The notes under the pieces were generated by a model that was not told where the DNA came from, ran no database searches, and saw only the letters and a program-made list of their open reading frames with translations. This document shows, one piece after another, positions 1 through 10,577 of a stretch of DNA of 40,477 bases. How positions within the stretch are numbered: the stretch's first letter is position 1; every line of letters starts with the position of its first letter. The stretch is from NCBI GenBank assembly GCA_900095095.1, contig FMBT01000591.1, positions 1-40,477 of the forward strand. Direction: 5' to 3'. Position numbers and translations under genes: made by a program. The stretch is from Fragilariopsis cylindrus CCMP1102. Taxonomy: Eukaryota > Bacillariophyta > Bacillariophyceae > Bacillariales > Bacillariaceae.

Positions 1-911
1 ATATGCATAGACACGATCCGTTGTGGAACATATTATCGATTCTGTCCCACTTAGGCAATATATAAGTACACTACCGCATCTCTCGATGTACTGTACTTGC
101 CCGTTGACGTTTATTATATCTTCTCCGTCCGTTGATGGAGTATGTATTAATCATGATAAGCAAGAATTCGATTATGATATATGATATATGATACAGTAGT
201 ATGCCTCTAATTGTATATTGTTGAACTGCTGGGACTGGATGATAATTTTTGATTGATTCACACGGATGATAATTTTTAATTTTTATATTGATTCACATTC
301 TGTCTCTTCTTGAACGATTCTAGATTCGATTCATTCGACTCGATCTTCGATAATTTCTTACGATCTTAAAATATTATTCAATTTAGATTGTTGCTTGTCG
401 CACGTTTGGAAGCATTCTTTAGCGCTCCTCCTACTACGTAGTACTAGTACGACATTCTTTGATGCTGAGTATCTAACAGCCAGAGAGAAAGAGAGGAATC
501 AATCCGTGACTGAAAAATAATTACAACCCACAAAATCTTTAAATGACAACCAGTAACGTTACCGTATTAGATCGGAAGCACATCAAAGCATAACCGGTAA
601 CAACACATCAAAGCAAGAAACCAAACTTGCACACACTGGCAAGCAATACAAACCTTACGCCTCACAAATCTTGTTAATGAGTTGCTATCATTAATTAGCA
701 GACGAACGGCACCCTATCGTTCATATCTTCTTTTTCCTTCCCTTCCTCCTGTCTAGCTTTCTCTCTTATTAGTAGATTCGTTCCGATTCCAATTCCAATT
801 CCGATCCGAATACATCAACAGCAACAACAACAATCTTATTATTCGACAACGACAACAAGACTTTATCGTCAAACAATAAGTAACGACGACAACGACAACA
901 CAAAAAATATC
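1..911. other. Intergenic region upstream of histidinol dehydrogenase
   Basis: No coding frame is convincing here. The stretch is AT-rich with short direct duplications, such as two copies of GATGATAATTTTT around 238-275. One exact copy of the 9-mer GTACTGTAC lies at 88-96; this motif recurs in other intergenic stretches. The last ~120 bases are rich in CAA/GAC triplets and probably form the 5' UTR of the next gene. Confidence 0.6.
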
Positions 912-2384
912 ATGAGTACCGACGAGAATATTATTATGTTACAACCATTATCACCAAAAGAAGTTTCATTAGAATTAAAAGATCCTGTCAATTCCAAAGC
1001 ATTAGAACAAGCCAAAGATATATTAAAAGAATTAACTAATAATGGACAAGAAGGTACAGTCAATCCATCTAATTTATTAAAAGTAGCACAACGATTAGGT
1101 GATGTCGATGCTACAATATGTACGACACCACAAGATTTAATTGTCTCCAAATCTGCCTGTAAAGATGCATTTGATAATTTAACCGACACAGAAAGGACAG
1201 CATTAACCAATATGTATCATCGTATTAAAGCTTTTGCAGAATTACAACGATTATCAGTCGTAGATACCGAAATGAGTATCCCGGGTGGAAAAGCAGGACA
1301 TACTGTCAGTCCGTGTCGTGCTGCGGGATGTTATGCACCGGGTGGACGGTATCCACTACCGTCGTCGGTCTTAATGACGTGTTGTACTGCACGTGCCGCA
1401 GGATGTCCCATCGTGATTTTAGCAAGTCCAAAACCAGCACCTATTACCTTAGCCGCTGCCTATATTGCAGGAGCTGATATCTTTGTCCGAGTCGGTGGTG
1501 CACAAGCAATAGCGACCATGGCCTATGGATTAACTATTGGTAATAATGAAAGTAGTGATAATGAAAGTTCAACAACAACACCAGTAGAGACGGAAGATAA
1601 TTCACCAGATGATGAATCACCAATGAAAAAACACAAAGTAGGATCTGATGGAAATACAAATACAAATACAAATAATAGTATTACTATACCACCCTGTGAT
1701 GTCATCTGTGGTCCAGGGAATCAATGGGTTACTGCTGCGAAATCTATTGTACAAGGAAAATGTGGTATTGATATGTTAGCCGGTCCGTCGGAAGTCTTAG
1801 TGATTTGTGATGAGACCGCCTCACCGAGTATTGTCGCGGCGGATTTATTGGCACAAGCCGAACATGATATTGTGGCACGTGCAATCTTATTAACGACCTC
1901 ATCGACCATGATTGATCAAGTGAATATAGAAATTCAAAAACAAGTCCATGAATTACCCGAACCCAATAAAAGTACCGCATTGTCGGCCTTAAAAAATGGT
2001 AGTTTTTCAGTTCTTTGTCAAGATATGCAAGAATGTATTACCATTAGTGATAATATTGCACCCGAACATTTAGAAATACAAACAATGGATTCACAAGATG
2101 TAGCAAATCAATGTACGAATTATGGTGGTTTATTTATTGGTGTGGGTGCTGCAGAAGTTCTGGGTGATTATGGTGCCGGTCCGAATCATACCTTACCGAC
2201 CGGTGGTACGGGACGATATACAGGTGGTTTATCGGTGTTTAATTTTTTAAGAATACGAACATGGATGAGAATTGATACACCATCGACAGAAGAAAGTCAA
2301 ACGATGATTCATGATGCCGTGATTATGGCAAGATTAGAAGGATTAGAAGGACATGCCCGTGCTGCTGAAAAAAGAAAATTATAG
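912..2384 (+). CDS. hisD: Histidinol dehydrogenase
   Basis: A 490-residue protein that would catalyse the last two steps of histidine synthesis (L-histidinol to L-histidine, two NAD-dependent oxidations, zinc-dependent). The family core is continuous: a Gly/Pro-rich stretch at ~133-150, the Rossmann-type segment with VGGAQAIA near 194-201, CGPGNQ at 266-271, and DMLAGPSE at 287-294. The Zn and catalytic residues known from bacterial HisD are all visible: Q315 and H318 in AQAEHD, E385-H386 in APEHLE, D419 in GDYGAGPNH, and H481 near the C terminus. An Asn/Ser/Thr/Asp-rich insertion of ~45 residues (about 211-257) interrupts the fold just before CGPGN and contains a basic MKKHK patch. I see no signal or transit peptide, so a cytosolic location, or an unseen 5' exon, is possible. 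The ATG follows an A-rich leader (AAAAAATATC). No introns are needed. Confidence 0.96.
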   Translation: MSTDENIIMLQPLSPKEVSLELKDPVNSKALEQAKDILKELTNNGQEGTVNPSNLLKVAQRLGDVDATICTTPQDLIVSKSACKDAFDNLTDTERTALTNMYHRIKAFAELQRLSVVDTEMSIPGGKAGHTVSPCRAAGCYAPGGRYPLPSSVLMTCCTARAAGCPIVILASPKPAPITLAAAYIAGADIFVRVGGAQAIATMAYGLTIGNNESSDNESSTTTPVETEDNSPDDESPMKKHKVGSDGNTNTNTNNSITIPPCDVICGPGNQWVTAAKSIVQGKCGIDMLAGPSEVLVICDETASPSIVAADLLAQAEHDIVARAILLTTSSTMIDQVNIEIQKQVHELPEPNKSTALSALKNGSFSVLCQDMQECITISDNIAPEHLEIQTMDSQDVANQCTNYGGLFIGVGAAEVLGDYGAGPNHTLPTGGTGRYTGGLSVFNFLRIRTWMRIDTPSTEESQTMIHDAVIMARLEGLEGHARAAEKRKL

Positions 2385-2585
2385 AAATAATAATTAAATA
2401 ATACTACACGTCAAATAATAAATGAAAATAAATTGAATGCATGAATGAATAATAAAAAATGAAATACGGTAATACAATCAATAGCTAAATTGAATGAATA
2501 CTAATTAAAGATAATTTTGATAACTTAGTAGGGACCGATTACAAATTATTTAGATACCAATGCGTTTGTTGTTTGTGTGTGTGTG

Positions 2586-5501
2586 TTATGAAATATAATA
2601 ATAAGATACCATTAATATTGTCGTCATTGATGCTGACCACATCGTCACTAACAATGATGACGAAGATGCTGCTGCTGACGATGCAGATGATGGATCATTT
2701 GTTATTGACTGTGATGTGGTTGTTCCATTCGTAGCATCTTCACCAACATTTATTTCTTCTGGCACATCACGATAAAATCGTGGCAACGGTTTCATTTTCT
2801 TACTATTTCCATTGTCATAATTGTTTTCGTTTTCAATTATTTCATTTTCTACTCCTACTCCTCCTTCATTTACTCCTCCTCCATCTCTACCCATGATAAC
2901 ATTGTCATCATCGTAATCATCATAATACTTATAATTATTATTATTAGCATTATTGTTTTCTTCTGTTTCTATTCCTTTTTCTTCATCACCAGCAACCTTT
3001 AATGCATCATTAACGAGTGACTGTACTATACTATCATTATCATAATCAGAGGATAATGATGTTGTTGCTGCTGTTGTTGGGTGTAGTGGCTTCTTCTGCC
3101 TTTAGAATACAACCACCACAGTATTTTTTTGCAATTAAATGTGCTTTTTCTAGACAAAATTTTCTGTTACAAATATTTTACCAGTCTTAAAATTCATACG
3201 TGTACGTCCACGTGAATTCACTTGTATTAATGCATTTTCAAATTCACTACATGACAATGATGTTGCATCTTCATTTTCATCTTCATCTTCATCTAATGGA
3301 ACATATCATTTTGTAATCTTAATTCTGAATCGGGATCACAAACAAAACATGATATTGGATGATTATCTTGTATAGTAGTAGTAAGAGGAGGAGGAGGTAC
3401 ATTATCACCTGCTGATATTTTTGACTCCTCTTCCGCTATCATCAGTGTCGTCGTCGTGTTTATTGCTGCAACAACTGCAGGTGTTGTTGATGTTGATGTT
3501 GACTCAGCAGATAATGAGGAAGAACGAAGTGAAACATTATTACATCGTTCTTATTAACAATACTACTTGTACTTGTACTTGTATTACTTGTAGTAGGTAC
3601 AACCACCACATATATTAGAAACTAATGGTTGGACTATATCAGTACAATAATCAGATGAAAAAAAACCTAATCGTCCAGCTGCCTCTAATGATAAGCATGT
3701 TGTTGGAAAGATGAATCTGGTAAATTCAATATCGTATTCGGATTATTCACATGATAAACAACTTTGGAGTTTGAATTTGAGTTTAAGTCGTCAGCAGTAG
3801 CGGCACTATTATTATTTGAACCACCACAAACATGACACATACTACCATTTATTGTGTCACCCGGTAGAACAAACAAAGGAGGATCTATTGTTTCGGTTTC
3901 AGTTGCTGCTTCTGTTTCTGGTTCTATTTCTTTTTTTGGTTCTGGTTCTGGTTCTATAGATGATACAGTACCACCAGCAAATGACGGCGATTGCGGTTCA
4001 TTCTCATTCTCATTATCATTACTAACGACGGTAGTAAATATTGGTTGACAATCACAATATATATTTGTTTGACTTTGTATTTCTTCACATAACTCACGAT
4101 CAAAGAAACCAATTTTACTCCCTAATTCTAATCCGGAACATGTGTATTCACCAATAATAGGAAATATACCAGTACCAGTCAAATTTTTCATGTAGTACCC
4201 AATACCACAGGGTTGACATTTGGTACAATCATCCCCAAATATAATCTTGTCCTTGAGTGTTGATACACCACTATTGGGACTACTATCACCATTGTCACAT
4301 GTATTAATAATGTATTGTCATTGTCATTTCCATTAGTACCACAATTAATTTCAAAACAACGATTATAATATATATTATCGCCTAATTCATATTCACGTAT
4401 TTCGATTTCACATGAATTACATTGTTTATTATTGAAGGTAACATCACAAGTGTAGTTGTTGTTTGTTGTTCGTAGTACTCAATACCGTTACGTAGGAGTA
4501 GATCATATTATTCGTGACCTGTATTGTGGTGATGGTGATTGAGGAGGAGGAAGTTACTACCATCGTGGTGAATGTTGTACATATTTGTTGTTGATATGGT
4601 TGTGTATACGTTAGACATGTTCTATACAAATAATCATCTACACCAATTGATTCTAAATGAATCGAATCATAATAACAAATCTCAATTTCTTCACCACAAG
4701 AATTGATTGTGGAGGAACAATAGGGTCGTTCTAAATTACAGTCAATTACACCTTTTTGTAATTCAAAATCAAAATTTTCACAGTCACAAAAATGTTGTGT
4801 CATTTTCTGCTTCCTGTTGGTTGTTGTTCACAGAGATATTGTAAACTTGGTATCATAAAGTTCGTTTCTACGTTACTGTTACTGCCATCATCATCAGTAT
4901 TAGTATTAGTAGGATATCGAATTGCACCTGAATGTATTGATACCTTATCCGCACGCTCTTCACTAGTTGTTCTTCGTCAAAGCTGTTGTTAGTTAAGGAA
5001 CGACCATGATGACCATGGCGATTATTGGTATTGGTATTGGCGTTATTGGCCACCGCTGCCGACAATATCCTTCTTCTTTTCTTGATCTTTGGTGTAATAG
5101 CACCAAGATCTAATAATAGTGACACATCATTATTATCTTCGAGATCAGTCGACGACGTCTTTATCGTCTTTCTCTTGATATTAAGAAGTTTTTGAACCAC
5201 TGGATTCTTATTCTTATTCTTGTGATGATGATATAATGACGTCGTCTTACTTGTATCAATATCAATATCAACGCTACTGGCAATATCATCGTTACATGGT
5301 AGCGGTTCCTGTATGAGTGGCTTGTCTTCCTCCGCTATCATTACCAATAACAATACCGCCACCACGAATCGAATGTTGTTGTTGCTGTTTTGTAGTTGTT
5401 GGTGTTGTTGAAGCTACCACTGAAGCTGCTTCTGTTGTTGATGCTGTGGTGGTGGTAGTAGCTAAGATGGCTGCCGTTGTTGATGCGATTACTAATCTCA
5501 T
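2586..5501 (-). pseudogene. Frame-broken Cys-rich cell-surface protein, paralogue of 15265-17940
   Basis: Read from 5501 down, the strand codes first for a Thr/Ala-rich N terminus (MRLVIASTTAAILA, a possible signal peptide). A low-complexity region follows, then a Cys domain (CDCEN... to ...CFEINC at ~4780-4350) that matches residues 271-396 of the 15265-17940 protein spacing for spacing. Next come repeated modules of the form CxxC...TC...G..C......C(D/G)C near 4230-4050, 3700-3600 and 3340-3110, then an acidic/Asn-rich segment and a hydrophobic C-terminal tail (~2655-2589), the same architecture as the paralogue. The frame changes about nine times (near 5340, 4975, 4800, 4450, 4310, 3700, 3580-3520, 3310 and 3155). 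Most changes fit one missing base, often in an A or T run; the one near 4450 could be an intron. Within segments the frame stays open and the cysteines are kept. It is either a recent pseudogene or an intact gene with residual assembly indels. The role is unknown; surface anchoring is inferred. Confidence 0.75.
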
Positions 5502-6718
5502 GATATATATGATATTGGACTGGATTGGATTGTATAAAAGGCGTCGTCTATTAATTGTTTCTAATTTCAATAAGAGTTGTCAGTGAATGTGGTGTGATGT
5601 GAAGGAATATGACTGTACAGTACCGTAATAATGAATGATGTGAATGATGTGAATGATGAATAATGATTTGATAATGAAGGAATCGAATGAATTCGAAAAG
5701 GGTGGTTTTTTGTTCGTTGAGAAGAATAAAGGAGAAGGCCAAAGAAGAGAAGAGGATGTTACTTGTGTACTGTACTTGGCGAGGGTTTATAAGTAGTAGG
5801 GATTCTTAATCGTCGTCGTCGATGTACTGTACTTGATGTTAATTTGTGATTCTTTGTGTTTTCTGTAACTTACTGTACATAAAAATAAGAATATAAAAGA
5901 ATTGTGAGGGAGATGGAATTGAATTCTTTTGAAAAGAAGTTTTCTTTGCCTTGCGCGATCATAACGTTCATAACACACTTATTCAATCAGTTAGAAACCA
6001 AACGAAATGAACTTTATTTAGATGGTTGATCTGCCGTTGTACAGTAAAAAAAAGATTTGGCGGTTACATTTTTTTTTAAAACTACTATGAAGAGTACAGT
6101 ACAGCGCGCGCTTTACTGTCGTAGGACCTACAACACAGCAATGCATCATTGCATACTGTACAATTGTACCAATAATATTATTGTATTACTGTATTATATC
6201 TTCTCTTTTTGGACTTAGCCTACCCTTCCCCTACTGTACTGTATTCACCCCCCACACATACCGCACCACACACCGTACAGTATTGCACACAAAAAAAAGC
6301 ATCCATGTCATCATCATCATTGTCATCATCATTGTCAAGAAAAGCAAAGCAAATCAAGTCAAAGTCAAAGTCAAACCTATTTATAGTATTGCAAGTAAGA
6401 TTAGGTACCAGGGGAATATTCAAAATGTTTGATAAGGTTTTTAATCGAGAGTCAGAGGGAGGCTGTAAGTTGGTAGTTAAAGTACCACACCATTCCATGA
6501 TCTGAGGAATTGCTATCATGATTTTGGGAGTATGTGGAGACTGTATACCATTTGTGTTTGTTTGGGATTATAAGGCTTAAAGGGAATTATGAGAGGAAAG
6601 AAAATAATGATGAACAGTAATGATTGAATGCATGATGATCAGTCTCATCCAAAATTCGACAATGGTTATACAGTAGTATGTATGTGTGTGTGTTTGTACC
6701 AGTAATAATTTTTTCTAT

Positions 6719-6802
6719 GGGACTGATTTTATTCAAGAATGGAAGAGGGACTGATTTTATTCGTGAATGGATCCGGGACTGATTGTATTCATGAATGATT
6801 AA
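6719..6802. repeat. Three tandem copies of a 28-bp unit
   Basis: Units start at 6719, 6747 and 6775, each beginning GGGACTGATT and carrying TATTC and GAATG at the same spacing. They differ by a few substitutions, more in the third copy. This is a short minisatellite in intergenic DNA. Confidence 0.9.
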
Positions 6803-7339
6803 TTTTGAACTAGTCGTCGGGTAAAATACATACAGTACCTGGTAGCGGAGCTTGTTTGTTGACTGTTAACATTTAATCTCTATTCTTTCTTTGTCAATAA
6901 GTAAGAGGTTCTCATTGCGCATCATGGGGAGAAAAGATTCGTTTAATGTGTACTTGTATTGAGATCCTAAAGTTACTATTTAATAAACTCAACTGCGATT
7001 AACACTTAAGCTGTTCTTCATTTGTCACTTAGTAGCGCATGGGGAGAAAGACTGATTCGTTTTATGTGTATTGAGATCGATGTCGACGCATGTTTTATAA
7101 CCCCTAGGGAAACGTTTCGTTAAATGTTTTGAGAAAGACCCCATTTTCGCATCGGGAATTTAATACCCCTGGACATCGACATCGATGTCCAGGTTTATAA
7201 CATTTAACAGTTTGTGGTTTTTCAAGATTAAAATCAAGACACAAGCATAATACATTTATACTCAATTACAGTATTTGTAATCGTACTTATTGTTAACACT
7301 TATACTCGATGTACTTGAAGGACATTGGCACTATATAAA

Positions 7340-7500
7340 GTAGTGGAGAACCAATACCAGAAATTTCCAATAATTCCATAATAAAAATTGCATAACAAAG
7401 ATTAATATCAATTCGATAAGGTAGCGGAGAGAACCAATACCGGAAATTTCCAATAATTCGATAATAAAAATTGCTTAACAAAGATTAATATCAATTCCAT
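7340..7500. repeat. Tandem pair of ~80-bp direct repeats
   Basis: Copy 1 (7340-7418) and copy 2 (7421-7500) both run from GTAG(T/C)GGAGA through ACCAATACC and AAATTTCCAATAATTC to AAAGATTAATATCAATTC. They differ by a few substitutions and a 2-base insertion. This is a local duplication with no coding content. Confidence 0.9.
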
Positions 7501-8088
7501 TATTAATTAATATCTATTTAAACTATTACAATAAATGTAAACTACAGTACAATAAATCTAAACTGGTACACATACTGACACATACAATTTGTAATCGTAT
7601 TTAAACTCGAACTAAATGTGTACTTGAAGTACAGTGGCAAAATGTAGTTGCGAACCAAGAAGAAAAGACATTTCCAGTTCCATATAAAAATCGACGTCGA
7701 CGATGTTCCAGTACGAGGATGATATTTTCAAAAAAATGTCAGAGAGACGCCGTTGATCTTTAGATTTTATTTTTGTCAGTAGTGTTTACGTTGATCTCAC
7801 GTAGGTTAAAAGTGATGTGGTATGACTTTTAGAGAGTCGACGTCTGCTGACTACTAGTAGTCTACATTGATCTCACGTAGGAAAAAGGTGTCTACCGCCG
7901 AAATCTGCATTTGCGGGGTGGTAGTCATTTTCATCAAACCACCCGATCTTTACTGACTATTCTCATTTTTACACTCACCAAAGATATCTTTAACCGCACA
8001 TAATATACGGTACCGTACATTTTACATTACATCACATTGCATCACATTTACAAGTATTATCTCCCGAAAACAGTAAACTAATTCAACG

Positions 8089-9162
8089 ATGGCATTGTTT
8101 ACTATGAAGATATTATCTTGTGTTGCTGTTGTCGTACTGTCGATGGCTCATTCGTCTGCTCAAATCGTCGAGGGGAAGAAGGTAAGTAATGTAATGAACA
8201 TGAAATCTTTTGGGTGCAGTTGGTCAAACAACTCTCTCTCTCTCTCCCTTTTTGTGTTCAGTAACTGACTCTCTCTCTCTCTCTTTCTCTCTTCTTCTTC
8301 TTCTTCTCAACTCCCTTCTTGTTTACAGACTGCTGCTCGTTTATTCGGTGCACAACGTGAACTTCGTGGTGATTGTGAAAATTTGGATGCATTCTTTTTT
8401 GATGGTGATGCAACCAAAACATGTGATGATTATGTTGCAGACAAACCAAACAAGAGATGTAAAAAGAAACAACCTGGTACTGGTAAAAAGGTAAAATTCT
8501 ATTGTCCAGCAACCTGCAAGAGTCAGTGTGAAAAAACTGATTCACCAACAGCATCACCAACAGTTCGTGGTGATTGTGAAAATTTGGATGCATTCCGATT
8601 TAAAGACGATGAAACCAAAACATGTGACTTTGTTGCAGGGAAAACAAAGATATGTAAAAAGAAACAACCTGGTACTGGTGGTAAAAAGGTAAAATTCTTT
8701 TGTCCAGCAAGCTGCAAGAGTGAGTGTAAAAACACTGATTCACCAACATCCTCACCAACAGTAACACGTGGTGCATGTACAAATTTGGATTCATTCCAAT
8801 TTGAAGATGATGCAACCCAAACATGTGATTCATATGTTGCAGAAAAACCAAAGAAGAGATGTCAAAAGGTCCAACCTGGTCCCAACAATAAGAAACTTAA
8901 GTTCTTTTGTCCAGCAACATGCAAAAGTAAGTGTAAAAAAACTGATTCACCAACAGCATCTCCAACAGCAGCACCAACAGCATCACCAACAGCAACACCA
9001 ACAGGAGATCCTACGTCTAATCCAACTACCAGTCCAAGTGTATCATCATATCCGTCTTTAGCGCCGTCTGATTCACCATCTGAATCATCCTATCCGTCTT
9101 TAGCGCCGTCTGATTCACCTACAGAAAACACAATCCCCGCGGCTAGAGCCATTGGAATCTAA
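8089..9162 (+). CDS. Secreted protein with three ShK-like Cys domains and a Ser/Thr/Pro stalk (2 exons)
   Basis: Join 8089-8181 and 8329-9162 (308 residues). Exon 1 encodes a clear signal peptide (MALFTMKILSCVAVVVLSMA, then HSSA). The donor GTAAGT at 8182 and the acceptor TTTACAG ending at 8328 give a phase-0 intron of 147 nt, which contains CT-rich microsatellites. The mature protein carries three tandem copies of a ~60-residue domain with six cysteines each (C...TC...C...CP(A)(T/S)C...C), ending KTDSPT(A/S)SPT. The cysteine pattern resembles ShK-like domains, which are common in algal secreted and wall proteins. The three copies are also very alike at DNA level, so the triplication is recent. 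The C-terminal ~75 residues are a PT/PS-rich repeat ((A)SPTA, then two copies of PSLAPSDSP), a likely O-glycosylated stalk. There is no C-terminal membrane anchor. An extracellular or wall location is inferred; the exact function is unknown. Confidence 0.85.
8182..8328 (+). other. Intron of the ShK-like gene, CT-rich
   Basis: GTAAGT donor and TTTACAG acceptor. Two (CT)n tracts and a CTT tract fill most of it. An internal GTTCAG (~8260) could be an alternative acceptor, but use of it would change the frame. Confidence 0.8.
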
Positions 9163-10577
9163 TTGTACTAGTTCATTACACATACAAAATCAAACGATAA
9201 AACAGATACTATATATATCTAATATATATATTATACAATTCATAAAATCAAACGATCATATAAGTTAGATATGATACGGTACGTGCGGTACAATCTAAGT
9301 AGTTTTCTATTAAATAAAAAATTAAATGTTATAAAACTATCAAATAAATCTTACCATAGATTCACGAAACGTACATACACGTTTAGATACTAGGCTATGT
9401 GGATGATGTTTTTCATTTCTTTCTCATCGGTATTAATTACTTTCAAATACAGAACTACTGTAGTATACCATATTAGAAATTAATAATAATGTACCACTAA
9501 ATCATTACAAATTGTATGTATGTAACTCCCATCCCATAATATCATACTTTCTTACACCATCGTTATCTACAAAGGCGACTAATATTTTCCTTTATTTTTG
9601 CTAACTACACTCATAAACTAAACTACCGTACAAAAAGCACGACAACACAAAGGCGATAAGATATTTCACTTTTTTTTTGACTAAGGATTAAACTACCTTA
9701 CCGTACAAAAATAGTATCGTTGACAAGCACCTACTGTACCTCCCTCCAGCTCTTCGTCTCTCCTCCTTCCTCTCTTTTAGTGTTGTTGGTGTGCCGTTGT
9801 TCATTCTCCTCCTTCCTCTCCTTTTGATTGGTGTTGGTGTGCCGTTGCGTTCTTTTTCTTTTACTATAACACGCACTTGAACTTAGTACGTACTTGCATG
9901 AAAGAGAAGAGCAGAGTTGAATGACGACGTTTCTTTTGGGCTAAGTACTGTACACACTTCTTGTACGGGGAAAATATCATCCTCGGTATAATATCTTTTT
10001 AAGGCCCTGTCAGTTCTATTTCGTGGCGAACACACATTCCATGCGGTCCCTTCCATCCAATGAAAACGAAGAACGCCTAGACTCACTCGACTCGACTTTG
10101 ATATACGTGACTGTACAAGTTTAAAACTAGAGTGACGACACGGGACTGAACTGATTGGTCCAGAGTGGCCGGGCTGTGTCTGTACGTGTTTGAGATAATG
10201 ACAGCCAGGTGGAAGTCTGTAAGTCTGCACGGTTAAGATACTGTTGGGCATAGATACCTTTACTACAGTACTGTACCGTTATTCAATACGAGTACGGGTG
10301 GCGCACGAAGTACTTCTCTACAACAACTTGTAGTCGAACTATGATGATGTTTTCTCGTCATAAAAGAAAAGCACGAAAATATAAAGTATCATATGTATTT
10401 CAAGTCAAATATACCGAATAAATTGAAATCACATCTTTATCCAAGACTAAAATTAAATTAAATTAAATCCTCTCTTTCACTTTTTTCACAAAAACAAAAT
10501 CGGATACGGTAGATTTTAAACTACATACCCTTCTCTAATAATGATGTTGTCTTTCTACGGGTGCCAAGATTTCGACG
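9163..10577. other. Intergenic region
   Basis: No supported gene. The first ~500 bases are very AT-rich and probably hold the 3' UTR of the ShK-like gene. Two GTACTGTAC copies lie at 9945-9953 and 10268-10276, and an ACTCACTCGACTCGACT motif at 10081-10097 matches a motif seen upstream of other genes. Open frames here (for example around 9883-10251 on the minus strand) have no recognisable domain. Confidence 0.5.

Larger units (their letters stand above)
5502..8088. other. Long intergenic region with short local duplications
   Basis: About 2.6 kb without a credible gene; the small open frames are low-complexity and not supported. It holds three exact copies of GTACTGTAC or its complement (5767, 5824, 6094), a three-copy 28-bp repeat, a two-copy ~80-bp repeat, and two looser duplications: GCGCATNNTGGGGAGAAA-type at ~6917-6967 and ~7034-7078, and TGATCTCACGTAGG at ~7792 and ~7868. 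GC-rich sparse palindromes such as ACATCGACATCGATGTCCAG occur near 7170-7195. Confidence 0.6.

Noticed and set aside
2376-2384. C-terminal RKL of histidinol dehydrogenase as a peroxisomal signal
   Set aside because: The usual PTS1 needs a small residue (S/A/C) at the first position; Arg does not fit and the enzyme is not peroxisomal in known cases.
2586-5501. Several separate small genes, or a multi-intron gene, in this interval
   Set aside because: The pieces follow one another in the order of a single paralogue, and most junctions lack GT/AG sites and fit 1-base indels.
9883-10251. 122-residue minus-strand frame
   Set aside because: Composition is not protein-like enough, there is no domain, and it overlaps intergenic motif sites.
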